A stretch of DNA of 64,000 nucleotides, from assembly GCA_900769555.1 (NCBI GenBank), contig CAAGHA010000070.1:1-64000 (forward strand), read 5' to 3'. Each line of letters opens with the position of its first letter. Within the stretch, counting starts at the first letter, position 1. The notes beneath the pieces are model-generated. The model was not told the origin of the DNA. It ran no database searches and worked only from the letters and a program-made list of their open reading frames with translations. A program made the translations under genes and the position numbers. Below, piece after piece: positions 25,922 to 34,154 of the stretch. The stretch is from Bacteroidales bacterium. Lineage in GTDB: Bacteria > Bacteroidota > Bacteroidia > Bacteroidales > Paludibacteraceae.

Positions 25922-26012
25922 TTGTGCTTTGATATATCCTTTTTTATTCTCTCTTTGTTGGTTAAATTCTTGAAATTTTATCATTCGATGTATGCCGTAT
26001 AAAAAAAATTCT

Positions 26013-26020
26013 TATTTTTG
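26013..26020 (+). promoter_or_regulatory. -7 promoter box upstream of comF
   Basis: TATTTTTG matches TAnnTTTG; it lies 83 nt before the comF ATG. The -33 element is not clear. Confidence 0.35.
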
Positions 26021-26102
26021 TAGTACTTGTTTTTGGGGTAGATTGGAGAATCTTCCCGGAAGTTCAATATGAAATTTTATAACTTCTTTGTTTGCGTTTG
26101 AT

Positions 26103-26798
26103 ATGGTTAGTTTTAAAGAGTATTTTAATGATTTTTTATCATTGTTTTACCCTCAATGTTGTGTAGGCTGTGGAAATGCTTTGGTGAAAGGTGAAGAGCA
26201 TCTGTGTCTTTCTTGTTTGTTGGAGTTGCCACGTGCCGGAATTTCCGGATTGGCTTGGAATTACCTAGAGAATCGATTGCATGGAAGAATTCGTTTGGAG
26301 TATGCTACTGCTTTTTTGCTTTTTGAAAAAGAGTCTATTTCACAACAAATTTTGCATGAATTGAAATATAGAGGGAATATAGATTTAGGATTGAAATTAG
26401 GGCGTATGTTTGGAAAGGAGTTGGTTAATAGTCGCTTTAAATCAATTGATGCTTTGGTTCCTGTTCCTTTGCACCCGAAACGATTGCAGTCTAGAGGGTA
26501 TAATCAAAGTGAAATTCTATGCAAAGGAATCTCGCAGATTATGGGAAAACCGGTGATAACAAATTTATTGGAACGTGTGGTCGAAAATTCAACGCAAACA
26601 AAAAAAGGCGCTATTGAGCGTTGGGAAAATGTTAAAGGAATTTTTCAGTTAAAGAATTTTGAACAAGTGAGAGGTTTACATTTGTTGTTGGTTGATGATG
26701 TATTGACAACGGGTGCTACGTTGGAGGCATCGGCAATGCCTTTTAAGTATTTGAGTGATGTAACTATTAGTATTGCGGCTTTGGCCGCTGTTTATTAA
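26103..26798 (+). CDS. comF: ComF family phosphoribosyltransferase-like protein
   Basis: This 231-residue protein pairs an N-terminal zinc-ribbon (C-C-x2-C near residue 20 and CLSCL near residue 36) with a type I phosphoribosyltransferase fold. The PRPP loop is LLLVDDVLTTGATLEA and the ALVPVPLHPKRLQSRGYNQS motif is typical of ComF. ComF proteins act in DNA uptake in competent bacteria, but the family is widespread in non-competent ones and its role here is uncertain. I chose the ATG at 26103; an in-frame TTG at 26088 adds five residues. Confidence 0.85.
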   Translation: MVSFKEYFNDFLSLFYPQCCVGCGNALVKGEEHLCLSCLLELPRAGISGLAWNYLENRLHGRIRLEYATAFLLFEKESISQQILHELKYRGNIDLGLKLGRMFGKELVNSRFKSIDALVPVPLHPKRLQSRGYNQSEILCKGISQIMGKPVITNLLERVVENSTQTKKGAIERWENVKGIFQLKNFEQVRGLHLLLVDDVLTTGATLEASAMPFKYLSDVTISIAALAAVY

Positions 26799-26816
26799 TT
26801 TAATTAATTTATAGGT

Positions 26817-27263
26817 ATGAAAGTATTTAAATTTTGGTCTTTATTGTGTTTTTTATGTTTAGGTTTCGCTTTTACTTCTTGTGAAGAAAAAGGGGATGAC
26901 GTAGATTCTGGAGATTCTCCGGTTAAGGAGTATGTGAATGAAGATGGTGTTAATACGGGTCTGAAATTATATGGTATTTATGACACTTATAGTTCAGGTG
27001 GTTCCGGTACAGCTGCAATCGCTACAATGACTTTGGAATTGGTAGATGTTTATAATACTTATCAAAAAAGCAAGGATATTTCAGGATGGAAAACAGGTTT
27101 TGTTACAGGCGTGGCAATGGGAAAATTTGGCTTGCAAGATGAAGCGCAAGTAACTCAAGATATGTACAACGAGGTATCTGGAATTATTGGTATTTTTGAC
27201 AATGGATTTACACTAGATACTGCAATTGAAGCAATGACTGCAATTCAGGCTATTTTAGGTTAG
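26817..27263 (+). CDS. Small lipoprotein of unknown function
   Basis: A 148-residue predicted lipoprotein: hydrophobic signal (residues 5-20) with lipobox FTSCEEKGDD (C22), then an acidic linker, which in Bacteroidota can act as a surface-export signal for lipoproteins. The mature part is small and rich in Gly, Ala and Thr, with two likely helices (AIATMTLELVDVYNTYQKSK and LDTAIEAMTAIQAILG). I do not recognise the family. It sits 18 nt after comF and 95 nt before dnaG, and a hairpin follows it. Confidence 0.7.
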   Translation: MKVFKFWSLLCFLCLGFAFTSCEEKGDDVDSGDSPVKEYVNEDGVNTGLKLYGIYDTYSSGGSGTAAIATMTLELVDVYNTYQKSKDISGWKTGFVTGVAMGKFGLQDEAQVTQDMYNEVSGIIGIFDNGFTLDTAIEAMTAIQAILG

Positions 27264-27288
27264 CATTGTAGATATTTAAGTATAAAAT

Positions 27289-27325
27289 AAGGCTGTGTCA
27301 GAAGTTTGTACTCTGTCACAGCCTT
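27289..27325 (+). terminator. Terminator-like hairpin before dnaG
   Basis: AAGGCTGTGTCA pairs with TGTCACAGCCTT with one mismatch. The downstream T run is poor (TTAAAAGTCTTT), so it may be leaky. Confidence 0.55.
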
Positions 27326-27358
27326 TAAAAGTCTTTCAGAATAGGCAAATTTAGGATA

Positions 27359-29374
27359 ATGATTGACCAAGCGACGATTGATAGAATATTTGATACTGCC
27401 AAGATTGAGGAGGTGGTTGGTGATTATGTAACCTTGAAACGTAGAGGGGCGAATTTAATTGGTAATTGTCCGTTTCATAATGAAAAAACACCATCTTTTT
27501 CTGTATCTCCTGCCAAAAATATATACAAATGTTTTGGTTGTGGTGAGGGCGGAAATCCGGTCAATTTTATTATGAAGATAGAGAATCTATCTTATTATGA
27601 AGCCCTAAAATTTATTGCCAAAAAATATCATATAGAGATTGTTGAAAAGGAGTTGAACGAAGAGCAGTTGCAGCAACGTGGCGAACGTGAAAGTTTAATG
27701 GCTGTAACTGAGGCTTTGCAACAACAATTTACAAAGAATCTGTTTGAACATCCGGAGGGAACTTCTGTAGGTTTAAGTTATTTTAGACACAGAGGTTTTC
27801 ATGATGATATAATACGACGTTTCCAATTGGGATATGCTTTGAATCAAAGAGATGCATATACAAATGAGGTCTTGAAAAAGGGTTATAAATTAGAGTATTT
27901 GGAAAAAATTGGGGCAACTATTGTAAAAGAGAAATACAATATAGACCGTTTTCATGGTCGTGCCATTTTTCCTATTCACTCGATTTCTGGTAAGGTTATC
28001 GCTTTTGGTGGTCGTGCGATAAAAAAAGATGAACAAGTAAAATATCAAAATTCTCCCGAGTCGGATATTTATCATAAAAGTAATGTTTTATATGGTATCT
28101 TTTTTGCGAAAAATGCAATTGTTAGAGAGAAGAAATGTTACTTGGTTGAGGGCTATGCAGACGTGATTTCAATGTTCCAATCCGGAATAGAGAATATCGT
28201 TGCTCCGTGTGGTACTGCATTAACTGTAGAGCAAATTCGATTGTTGAGTAGAATTTTACCATCTGTAGATTCTGGTCGTGGCGGAGCTAAAAATGTTACG
28301 ATGCTTTATGATGGAGATTCGGCAGGATTGAATGCAGCCCTTAAAAATGGGAAGTTGTTATTGGAAGAGGGGTTAAATGTCAGAGTGGTAGTTCTGCCGG
28401 AGGGTGATGACCCTGATACTTTTGCTCAAAATAATGATTCAACAGTTATTCGGGATTTCTTGGAGAAAAACGAAAAAGATTATATCTTTTTTAAGATAGA
28501 TTACTATCTATCGATTATTGGCAATGATCCGATGAAAAAGGCTCAATTAATATCGGAAATTGCTGATACTTTGGCTGTTATTTCGGATGATGTTAAACTT
28601 TCTGTCTATACACGGGAGTGTGCTAAGTTATTGGATACGGAGGAGAAATTGATTTTTTCTGAAATTTCTAAAACAAGAAAAAATAAGGCGGAGAAGGAGT
28701 GGAAAATAAATTATACGAAACAAACAATTTCGCATCAAACATCTAATCAACAGAGCTCTGGACAGTCTGTAACAATAGAAAAACAACCGGATGTATCTTT
28801 GCGTTCTTCAAAAGATCCATTAGAGGCTGAAGAGCGAAATATTGTCTATTTTTTTGTGAAGTATGGTGATGTGATTATTATAGATGATGATGAAGGGCGT
28901 TTGAATGTGGCTGAATTTATTCATTCTGAGTTAGAGGTTGATGACTTAAAATTTTCTAACAAACTTTATCAATCCATGTTAGAGGAGTTTGTAAGTAATA
29001 TTGCATCAATTAATGTTACGTCAGAGAGATTCTTTACATATCATAAAAACCCGGAATTTAGTAGAGTTGCTTCAGATGTGTTATCGGAACAATATACTTT
29101 GAGTAAAATGTTCGATAAAAATGTAGAGGATTGCAAAATTAAGGTAAAGAAGGTTGAAGTGGAAGAGAAAGATCGTTTGACAGATCTGATTCCACATGTT
29201 TTGTTGGATTACAAATTTAAGTGGTTGAGTTTAGAAGTAAAAAAGAAAATATTGAGTCTTAAAGATGTTGAAGATCCAACAAAAGTTGTTGCATTGATGT
29301 CAGAAATACAAGATTTGAAAAGATGCGTTAATGAAATGGCTAAATCTTTGGGTGAAAGAATTATTGTCAAGTAG
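27359..29374 (+). CDS. dnaG: DNA primase
   Basis: Synthesises RNA primers at the replication fork. The 671 residues include the N-terminal CHC2 zinc finger (C37, H40, C58, C61), the RNA polymerase core with FHGRAIFPIHSISGKVIAFGGR, and the TOPRIM motifs (YLVEGYADVISM near residue 262 and MLYDGDSAGLNAALK near 318). After a Ser/Gln-rich linker (about 455-480) comes a C-terminal region that should bind the replicative helicase. ATG at 27359 fits the family N-terminus. It is a single gene here, not in an rpsU-dnaG-rpoD operon. Confidence 0.95.
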   Translation: MIDQATIDRIFDTAKIEEVVGDYVTLKRRGANLIGNCPFHNEKTPSFSVSPAKNIYKCFGCGEGGNPVNFIMKIENLSYYEALKFIAKKYHIEIVEKELNEEQLQQRGERESLMAVTEALQQQFTKNLFEHPEGTSVGLSYFRHRGFHDDIIRRFQLGYALNQRDAYTNEVLKKGYKLEYLEKIGATIVKEKYNIDRFHGRAIFPIHSISGKVIAFGGRAIKKDEQVKYQNSPESDIYHKSNVLYGIFFAKNAIVREKKCYLVEGYADVISMFQSGIENIVAPCGTALTVEQIRLLSRILPSVDSGRGGAKNVTMLYDGDSAGLNAALKNGKLLLEEGLNVRVVVLPEGDDPDTFAQNNDSTVIRDFLEKNEKDYIFFKIDYYLSIIGNDPMKKAQLISEIADTLAVISDDVKLSVYTRECAKLLDTEEKLIFSEISKTRKNKAEKEWKINYTKQTISHQTSNQQSSGQSVTIEKQPDVSLRSSKDPLEAEERNIVYFFVKYGDVIIIDDDEGRLNVAEFIHSELEVDDLKFSNKLYQSMLEEFVSNIASINVTSERFFTYHKNPEFSRVASDVLSEQYTLSKMFDKNVEDCKIKVKKVEVEEKDRLTDLIPHVLLDYKFKWLSLEVKKKILSLKDVEDPTKVVALMSEIQDLKRCVNEMAKSLGERIIVK

Positions 29375-29498
29375 TCTGTTCTCCAATAAATTATCGCTTA
29401 AAAAATTCTGTTATTTTGAAAATTTAAATATATTTGTCTTATAGCGAGTTGTTTCGATGACGCGAGAAGAGTGTATTTATAATTTAAAAGTTGAAGTT

Positions 29499-30737
29499 AT
29501 GTCAAATCTATTTATAAAAGGAGTAACTTTGAATGGTGAAGTTACTAATATTCGAATAAAGGGAGACCGTTTTTCTGAGATTGGTAAAGAGTTAAAGAGT
29601 GTTGATAATGAGGAGGTTATTGATGCAAAAGAAAAGGCAATTGTGCCTCCATTCTACAATGCGCATACGCACGCTGCAATGACTCTGTTAAGAGGATATG
29701 CAGATGATATGCCATTATTCCCGTGGCTTAATGATTATATTTGGCCTTTTGAGGCAAAAATGACTCCACGGGATATATACATTGGAAGTCGGTTGGCTTT
29801 ATTGGAGATGATAAAGTCTGGAACCATTTTTTACAATGATATGTATTGGGATACGCAGGAGACGTGGAGGGCAACGGAAGAGATGGGGTTGAGAGGATGT
29901 ATGGGAATGACTTTCACTGATGGCATTGGTGAAGAGCAAATAAAAAAGAATTTTTCAATGTTAAAAGAGTTGAATGGGAAGTCGAATCGATTGCAAATGT
30001 CAGTAGCTCCTCATGCAGTTTATACTGTTGGAGAGAAGTTGTGGAAACGATGCGTAGAAGCAGCCAAATCTGAAGGAGTTTTATTGCATTTCCATTTGTC
30101 GGAAACAGAGAAAGAGGTGACAGATTGTATTGCTCAGTATGGAATGACTCCTGTGAGATGGTTGGATAAAATTGGAGTATTAGGAGATAATTGTGTAGCG
30201 GCGCATGTAGTACATGTAGATCAGGAAGAAATGCAAATATTAAAAGATAGAGGTGTTGCAATTGCTCATAATCCAGTCTCCAATATGAAACTCTCTTCGG
30301 GCTATTTCAAGAGTCAGGCTATGGCTCAAAACGGGAATAGAGTGATGATTGGAACTGATGGATGCTCATCTAATAATAATTTAGATATGTTGGAAGAGAC
30401 TAAATTTGCAGCAATGATTGCAAAATGTAATTTTGGACCGGAAGTCTTGCCAGTGCAAACTTTATTACAATGGTCAATGGAGAATGGTCCGAAGGTTTTT
30501 GGAGTTGATGCTGGGGAAATTGCCGTAGGAAAATTGGCAGATGCTCTGTTGGTCGATTTAAATAATGAACGAATGGTTCCTTGTTATAATTTTGCGTCCA
30601 ATTGGATTTATGCAACAGGAACAGAGGCAATAGATACTGTAATTTGTGATGGTAAAATTTTAATGAGAGAGAGAAGAGTCGATGGGGAAGATGATATTAT
30701 AAAAGAAGCAAAAAAATGTTGTGAGAAGTGGATGTAA
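29499..30737 (+). CDS. Amidohydrolase of the S-adenosylhomocysteine/chlorohydrolase deaminase type
   Basis: This 412-residue metal-dependent hydrolase belongs to the TrzA/AtzA/MtaD-like deaminase group. Metal ligands are visible: HTH at residues 56-58 (NAHTHAAMTLLRG), the HFHLSET motif, the AHVVHV motif and the D of GTDGCSSNNNLDM. The family deaminates S-adenosylhomocysteine, methylthioadenosine or related purines and guanine-like compounds; the substrate is not certain. I chose the ATG at 29499 because the protein then begins with the usual short beta strand (MSNLFIKGVTL). An ATG at 29457 would add 14 residues. A TATATTTG box lies at 29429-29436. Confidence 0.82.
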   Translation: MSNLFIKGVTLNGEVTNIRIKGDRFSEIGKELKSVDNEEVIDAKEKAIVPPFYNAHTHAAMTLLRGYADDMPLFPWLNDYIWPFEAKMTPRDIYIGSRLALLEMIKSGTIFYNDMYWDTQETWRATEEMGLRGCMGMTFTDGIGEEQIKKNFSMLKELNGKSNRLQMSVAPHAVYTVGEKLWKRCVEAAKSEGVLLHFHLSETEKEVTDCIAQYGMTPVRWLDKIGVLGDNCVAAHVVHVDQEEMQILKDRGVAIAHNPVSNMKLSSGYFKSQAMAQNGNRVMIGTDGCSSNNNLDMLEETKFAAMIAKCNFGPEVLPVQTLLQWSMENGPKVFGVDAGEIAVGKLADALLVDLNNERMVPCYNFASNWIYATGTEAIDTVICDGKILMRERRVDGEDDIIKEAKKCCEKWM

Positions 30738-30809
30738 AAACGCCGATAAGTTGCAGACAAAAGAGAAATGTGACTAAATCAATAAATAAATGTTTAATAA
30801 AATTAAAAA

Positions 30810-30842
30810 TTGAGATAATTTATCGGTAACTCTATATATTTG
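30810..30842 (+). promoter_or_regulatory. Putative promoter of the dCMP deaminase-protease pair
   Basis: A -33 TTG (30810-30812), a 22-nt spacer and TATATTTG (30835-30842). Just upstream, CCGATAA (30743-30749) and TTATCGG (30820-30826) form a widely spaced inverted repeat of unknown meaning. Confidence 0.4.
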
Positions 30843-30864
30843 TATACTCACAAAGAGAAAAAAA

Positions 30865-31311
30865 ATGAAGGCGAATAAAGAAAAGGATAACGATAAACAA
30901 TACTTATTAGATTGTAGATATATGCGTATGGCGCGTGTATGGGCAGAGAACTCTTATTGTAAAAGAAGACAAGTGGGAGCTCTGTTAGTAAAAGATCGAA
31001 TGATTATATCCGATGGCTATAATGGTACGCCTTGTGGATTTGAAAATATATGTGAAGATGAGAACAATAAAACTAAACCATACGTTATGCATGCAGAAGC
31101 CAATGCGATTACAAAAGTTGCTAAGTCATTTAATAGTAGTGAAGGAGCCACATTGTATGTAACAGCCTCCCCATGTATAGAGTGTGCAAAACTTATTATT
31201 CAGGCCGGAATCAAACGGGTAGTTTATGGAGAGTCGTATCATACGATGGATGGGGTTGAGTTGTTGGAGCGGATTGGGATAGATGTTGAATTTTTAGATG
31301 AAAACTTGTGA
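30865..31311 (+). CDS. dCMP deaminase (ComEB-like)
   Basis: A zinc-dependent cytidylate deaminase that would turn dCMP into dUMP for thymidylate synthesis. The 148 residues hold the zinc site HAE (H76, E78) and PCIEC (C104, C107). The N-terminal part has MRMARVWAENSYCKRRQVGA and the nucleotide-binding ISDGYNGTP motif. It precedes an S41 protease by one base, the usual Bacteroidales pairing. Confidence 0.9.
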   Translation: MKANKEKDNDKQYLLDCRYMRMARVWAENSYCKRRQVGALLVKDRMIISDGYNGTPCGFENICEDENNKTKPYVMHAEANAITKVAKSFNSSEGATLYVTASPCIECAKLIIQAGIKRVVYGESYHTMDGVELLERIGIDVEFLDENL

Positions 31312-31312
31312 T

Positions 31313-32947
31313 ATGAATACAAAAAAGATTATTACGCCTATTGTTGTTTCTCTTGTTGCAATTTTGGGTTTTGTTGTTGGATCTGTTTTATCAAGCAATG
31401 TTTCGCAACATAATCAAAAGGTCTCGCAATTAAGTGTTGATGGAAAATTAGATTTATTGCTTAATTTAATTGAGTTACAATATGTTGATACTGTTGATAG
31501 AGATGATTTAGTAGAGTCAGCAATTCCTAAAATCTTGGCCGAGTTAGATCCTCATTCAGTTTATATTCCGGCAGAGGATCTGCAAATTGTGAATGATGAT
31601 TTGGACGATAGTTTTTCAGGAATTGGAGTGCAGTTTAATATTCAGAAGGATACTATTATGATTGTTTCGGTCATCAGTGGTGGACCTTCTGAAAAATTAG
31701 GAATTTTACCTGGAGATAGAATCGTCACTGTGGATGATTCGTTGTTTGTGGGATCGTCAATTTCAAATGATAAGGTCATGAAGCGTTTGCGAGGACCAAA
31801 GGGTTCTGTTGTAAAGGTGGGTATAAAGAGAAGTTCTTCGGATGAGTTGCTTTCATTTGAAATAGAGAGAGGAGATATTCCTTTGCACAGTGTGGATGCT
31901 GCTTATTTATTGAAAAGTGGAGTGGGATATGTAAAGGTAAGTAAATTTGGTTCTGCGACCTATGATGAATTTGTTGAGGCTTTAACAAATTTGAGAATTG
32001 ATGGAGCAGAACGATATATAATTGATTTGAGAGGAAATTCCGGAGGTTATCTAGAATCGGTTATTTTAATGACAAATGAGTTTTTGAAAAAAGATGATTT
32101 AATTGTATATACAGAAGGAAAATCTGAAAAAAGAAGAGATGCTTTTGCGGATGGTAGGGGGGCATTTGTGAAAGTACCTATAGCCATATTAATTGATGAA
32201 TGGTCTGCTTCTGCAAGTGAAATATTTGCAGGCGCAATTCAAGATAATGATAGGGGAATTGTAGTTGGTCGTCGTTCTTTTGGTAAAGGTCTTGTTCAGC
32301 AGCAGATTCCTTTGCGAGATGGCTCTGCTATCCGATTGACTATTGCTCGTTATCATACACCATCCGGACGATGCATTCAGAAACCATATTCAGATAAGAA
32401 CGAGTACGATATGGATATTCTAAATCGATATTTGCACGGAGAAATGGATGATGCTGATAGTATAAAGACTATGCCAGACTCTTTAAAGTTTTTTACGGCT
32501 AAAGGTAGAATCGTTTATGGTGGAGGTGGTATCTCTCCGGATTATTTTGTTCCTCGTGATACGATTGAAGCAACATCTTATTATACAAAAATTTATAATA
32601 GTGGTCTGCTTTATGATTATTCGTTTGAATATGTGGATAAAAATAGAAAGAAATTAGCGGAGTTCAAAGATTTATCTTCTCTGTCAGATTTTTTAAGCAA
32701 ACAAAATTTTGCAGAGGAATTGGCTAAATTTGCGAAAACTAAGGGAGTGGTTAAAGATAATGAGATGTTTGAACGTTCTAAGTTATTAATGCAAAATAGG
32801 GTGGAAGCATATATTTCTAGAAGTGTGTTGGGTGATTCTGCTTTTTATCCAATTTTCAATGAAAAAGATGAAGTAATAAGAACAGCTTTACAAAAATTGT
32901 TAAATGAACCTTCGTTGCCAAGTGTGGCAAATTTTAACATAAAGTAA
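31313..32947 (+). CDS. S41 family carboxy-terminal processing protease (CtpA-like)
   Basis: A periplasm-facing, membrane-anchored serine protease of 544 residues. One N-terminal membrane segment (about 6-28) precedes the PDZ domain (about 85-165, with GIGVQFNIQKDTIMIVSVIS). The S41 core has DLRGNSGGYLES, the catalytic serine in SASASE (298-303) and K325 in SFGKGLVQ. A C-terminal region of about 150 residues follows. I chose the ATG at 31313, one base after the stop of the dCMP deaminase gene; an in-frame ATG at 31298 overlaps that gene. Family members process or degrade envelope proteins. Confidence 0.9.
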   Translation: MNTKKIITPIVVSLVAILGFVVGSVLSSNVSQHNQKVSQLSVDGKLDLLLNLIELQYVDTVDRDDLVESAIPKILAELDPHSVYIPAEDLQIVNDDLDDSFSGIGVQFNIQKDTIMIVSVISGGPSEKLGILPGDRIVTVDDSLFVGSSISNDKVMKRLRGPKGSVVKVGIKRSSSDELLSFEIERGDIPLHSVDAAYLLKSGVGYVKVSKFGSATYDEFVEALTNLRIDGAERYIIDLRGNSGGYLESVILMTNEFLKKDDLIVYTEGKSEKRRDAFADGRGAFVKVPIAILIDEWSASASEIFAGAIQDNDRGIVVGRRSFGKGLVQQQIPLRDGSAIRLTIARYHTPSGRCIQKPYSDKNEYDMDILNRYLHGEMDDADSIKTMPDSLKFFTAKGRIVYGGGGISPDYFVPRDTIEATSYYTKIYNSGLLYDYSFEYVDKNRKKLAEFKDLSSLSDFLSKQNFAEELAKFAKTKGVVKDNEMFERSKLLMQNRVEAYISRSVLGDSAFYPIFNEKDEVIRTALQKLLNEPSLPSVANFNIK

Positions 32948-33003
32948 AGGTATAGAGTAAAGATGGATTTGTAGGTGAATATTTATACAAGAGGATTTTT
33001 CTA

Positions 33004-33035
33004 TTTGGATAATTAAAATCTATTTTCTATCTTTG
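33004..33035 (+). promoter_or_regulatory. Putative promoter of greA
   Basis: A -33 TTTG (33004-33007), a 20-nt spacer and a -7 TATCTTTG (33028-33035) match the Bacteroidota consensus. The predicted start near 33042 leaves an unusually long leader of about 140 nt. Confidence 0.6.
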
Positions 33036-33074
33036 CTTTTGTCATTGGACGCGTGAATAATTTTAATAAATAGG

Positions 33075-33160
33075 AGATTGAGTCAGAATTTTTAGGGTTC
33101 AATCTTGGGAGGTGTGTAAGAATTAATTTTATTAATTGTCGCACGCCGACTATTTTTTTT
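33075..33160 (+). ncRNA. Structured greA leader with terminator-like hairpin (possible attenuator or leader sRNA)
   Basis: A first hairpin pairs AGATTGA (33075-33081) with TCAATCT (33099-33105). A second, longer one pairs GGTGTG (33111-33116) with CACGCC (33142-33147, one G-T pair), and inside it AATTAAT (33121-33127) with ATTAATT (33131-33137). It is followed by GACTATTTTTTTT (33148-33160). The T tract ends 25 nt before the greA ATG. This is the layout of a transcription attenuator between promoter and gene. RNA product and function are inferred. Confidence 0.5.
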
Positions 33161-33184
33161 GTAATAACTAAAAATACTAATATT

Positions 33185-33655
33185 ATGGCAGTATCTTATG
33201 TAACAGAGGAAGGCTATAACAAGATGAGAGAAGAGCTAAAACATTTAGAAACGGTGGAGAGACCTGCTATTTCTAAGCAGATTGCTGAGGCTCGCGACAA
33301 AGGTGATTTATCGGAAAATGCAGAGTATGATGCAGCGAAAGAAGCGCAAGGTCTTTTGGAAATGAAAATTTCGTTACTAAAAGAAAAAATTCTCTCGGCT
33401 AAGATTATAGACGATTCTCGTTTGAATACAGATGTGATTCAAATTTTGAATAAAGTAAAAATTAAAAATACAAAGAATGGGGCGGTAATGACCTATACTT
33501 TAGTTTCAGAACATGAAGCGAATTTGAAAGAGGGTAAGTTGGCTGTAAATACTCCTATTGCTCAAGCTTTACTAGGAAAGAAAGTTGGAGATGTTGTTGA
33601 GGTAACTGTTCCTGCTGGGAAAATTCCTTTTGAGGTAATCGAGATTTCATTCTAA
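33185..33655 (+). CDS. greA: Transcription elongation factor GreA
   Basis: Rescues backtracked RNA polymerase by stimulating cleavage of the nascent RNA. The 156 residues begin with the coiled coil carrying the conserved tip KGDLSENAEYDAAKEAQ (acidic residues that reach the active site). The C-terminal FKBP-like domain follows, with TPIAQALLGKKVGDVVEV. A long structured leader precedes it. The HIT gene follows after 12 nt, so the two are probably cotranscribed. Confidence 0.95.
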   Translation: MAVSYVTEEGYNKMREELKHLETVERPAISKQIAEARDKGDLSENAEYDAAKEAQGLLEMKISLLKEKILSAKIIDDSRLNTDVIQILNKVKIKNTKNGAVMTYTLVSEHEANLKEGKLAVNTPIAQALLGKKVGDVVEVTVPAGKIPFEVIEISF

Positions 33656-33667
33656 TAATGTAGTGTA

Positions 33668-34057
33668 ATGGCAACAATTTTTACGAAGATCATTAATGGT
33701 GAGATTCCTTGTTACAAGGTGGCGGAAGACGAAAATTATTTTGCTTTTTTAGATATCAATCCAGTGCAGAAGGGGCATGTTCTTGTTGTTCCTAAAATCG
33801 AAGAAGATTATATATTTCGTCTAAAGGATGATGTGTTGGCCGGTCTGATTTTGTTTTCTAAAAAAGTGGCTTTGGCGATTGAAAAATCAGTTCCATGCAC
33901 TAGAGTGGCTGTTGCTGTTATTGGATTGGAAGTTCCTCATGTGCATATTCATCTGATTCCAATTCAAAAAGAGAGTGACTTGAATTTTGCATCTAAAAAG
34001 GAGATTGCTTCAGAAGAAATGGTGTCAGTTGCTCAATTAATTGCATCTAATTTTTAA
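33668..34057 (+). CDS. HIT family nucleotide hydrolase/transferase
   Basis: This 129-residue HINT-like protein begins with TIFTKIINGEIPCYKV and contains QKGHVLVVPK and the histidine triad HVHIHL near residue 98. HIT proteins hydrolyse nucleoside phosphoramidates or adenylylated compounds. It follows greA at 12 nt and ends just before a terminator, an arrangement common in Bacteroidales. Confidence 0.9.
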   Translation: MATIFTKIINGEIPCYKVAEDENYFAFLDINPVQKGHVLVVPKIEEDYIFRLKDDVLAGLILFSKKVALAIEKSVPCTRVAVAVIGLEVPHVHIHLIPIQKESDLNFASKKEIASEEMVSVAQLIASNF

Positions 34058-34078
34058 TTGAGAATTATTAAGAAATAA

Positions 34079-34119
34079 GAGGGAATATTGAAATTAATTT
34101 TTTCGGTGTTCCCTTTTTT
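34079..34119 (+). terminator. Terminator after greA-HIT
   Basis: GGGAATATTGAA pairs imperfectly with TTCGGTGTTCCC and is followed by TTTTTT. Confidence 0.65.
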
Positions 34120-34154
34120 GTATAGGTAATGTTGCTTTTTGAGAGTTAATTGGC

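Noticed and set aside
29914..30261. Minus-strand frame of 115 codons inside the amidohydrolase gene
   Set aside because: Antisense shadow with Leu/His-rich translation and no family match.
30743..30826. Inverted repeat CCGATAA/TTATCGG as an operator or riboswitch
   Set aside because: Only 7 bp at 70 nt spacing; no known riboswitch fold could be built around it.
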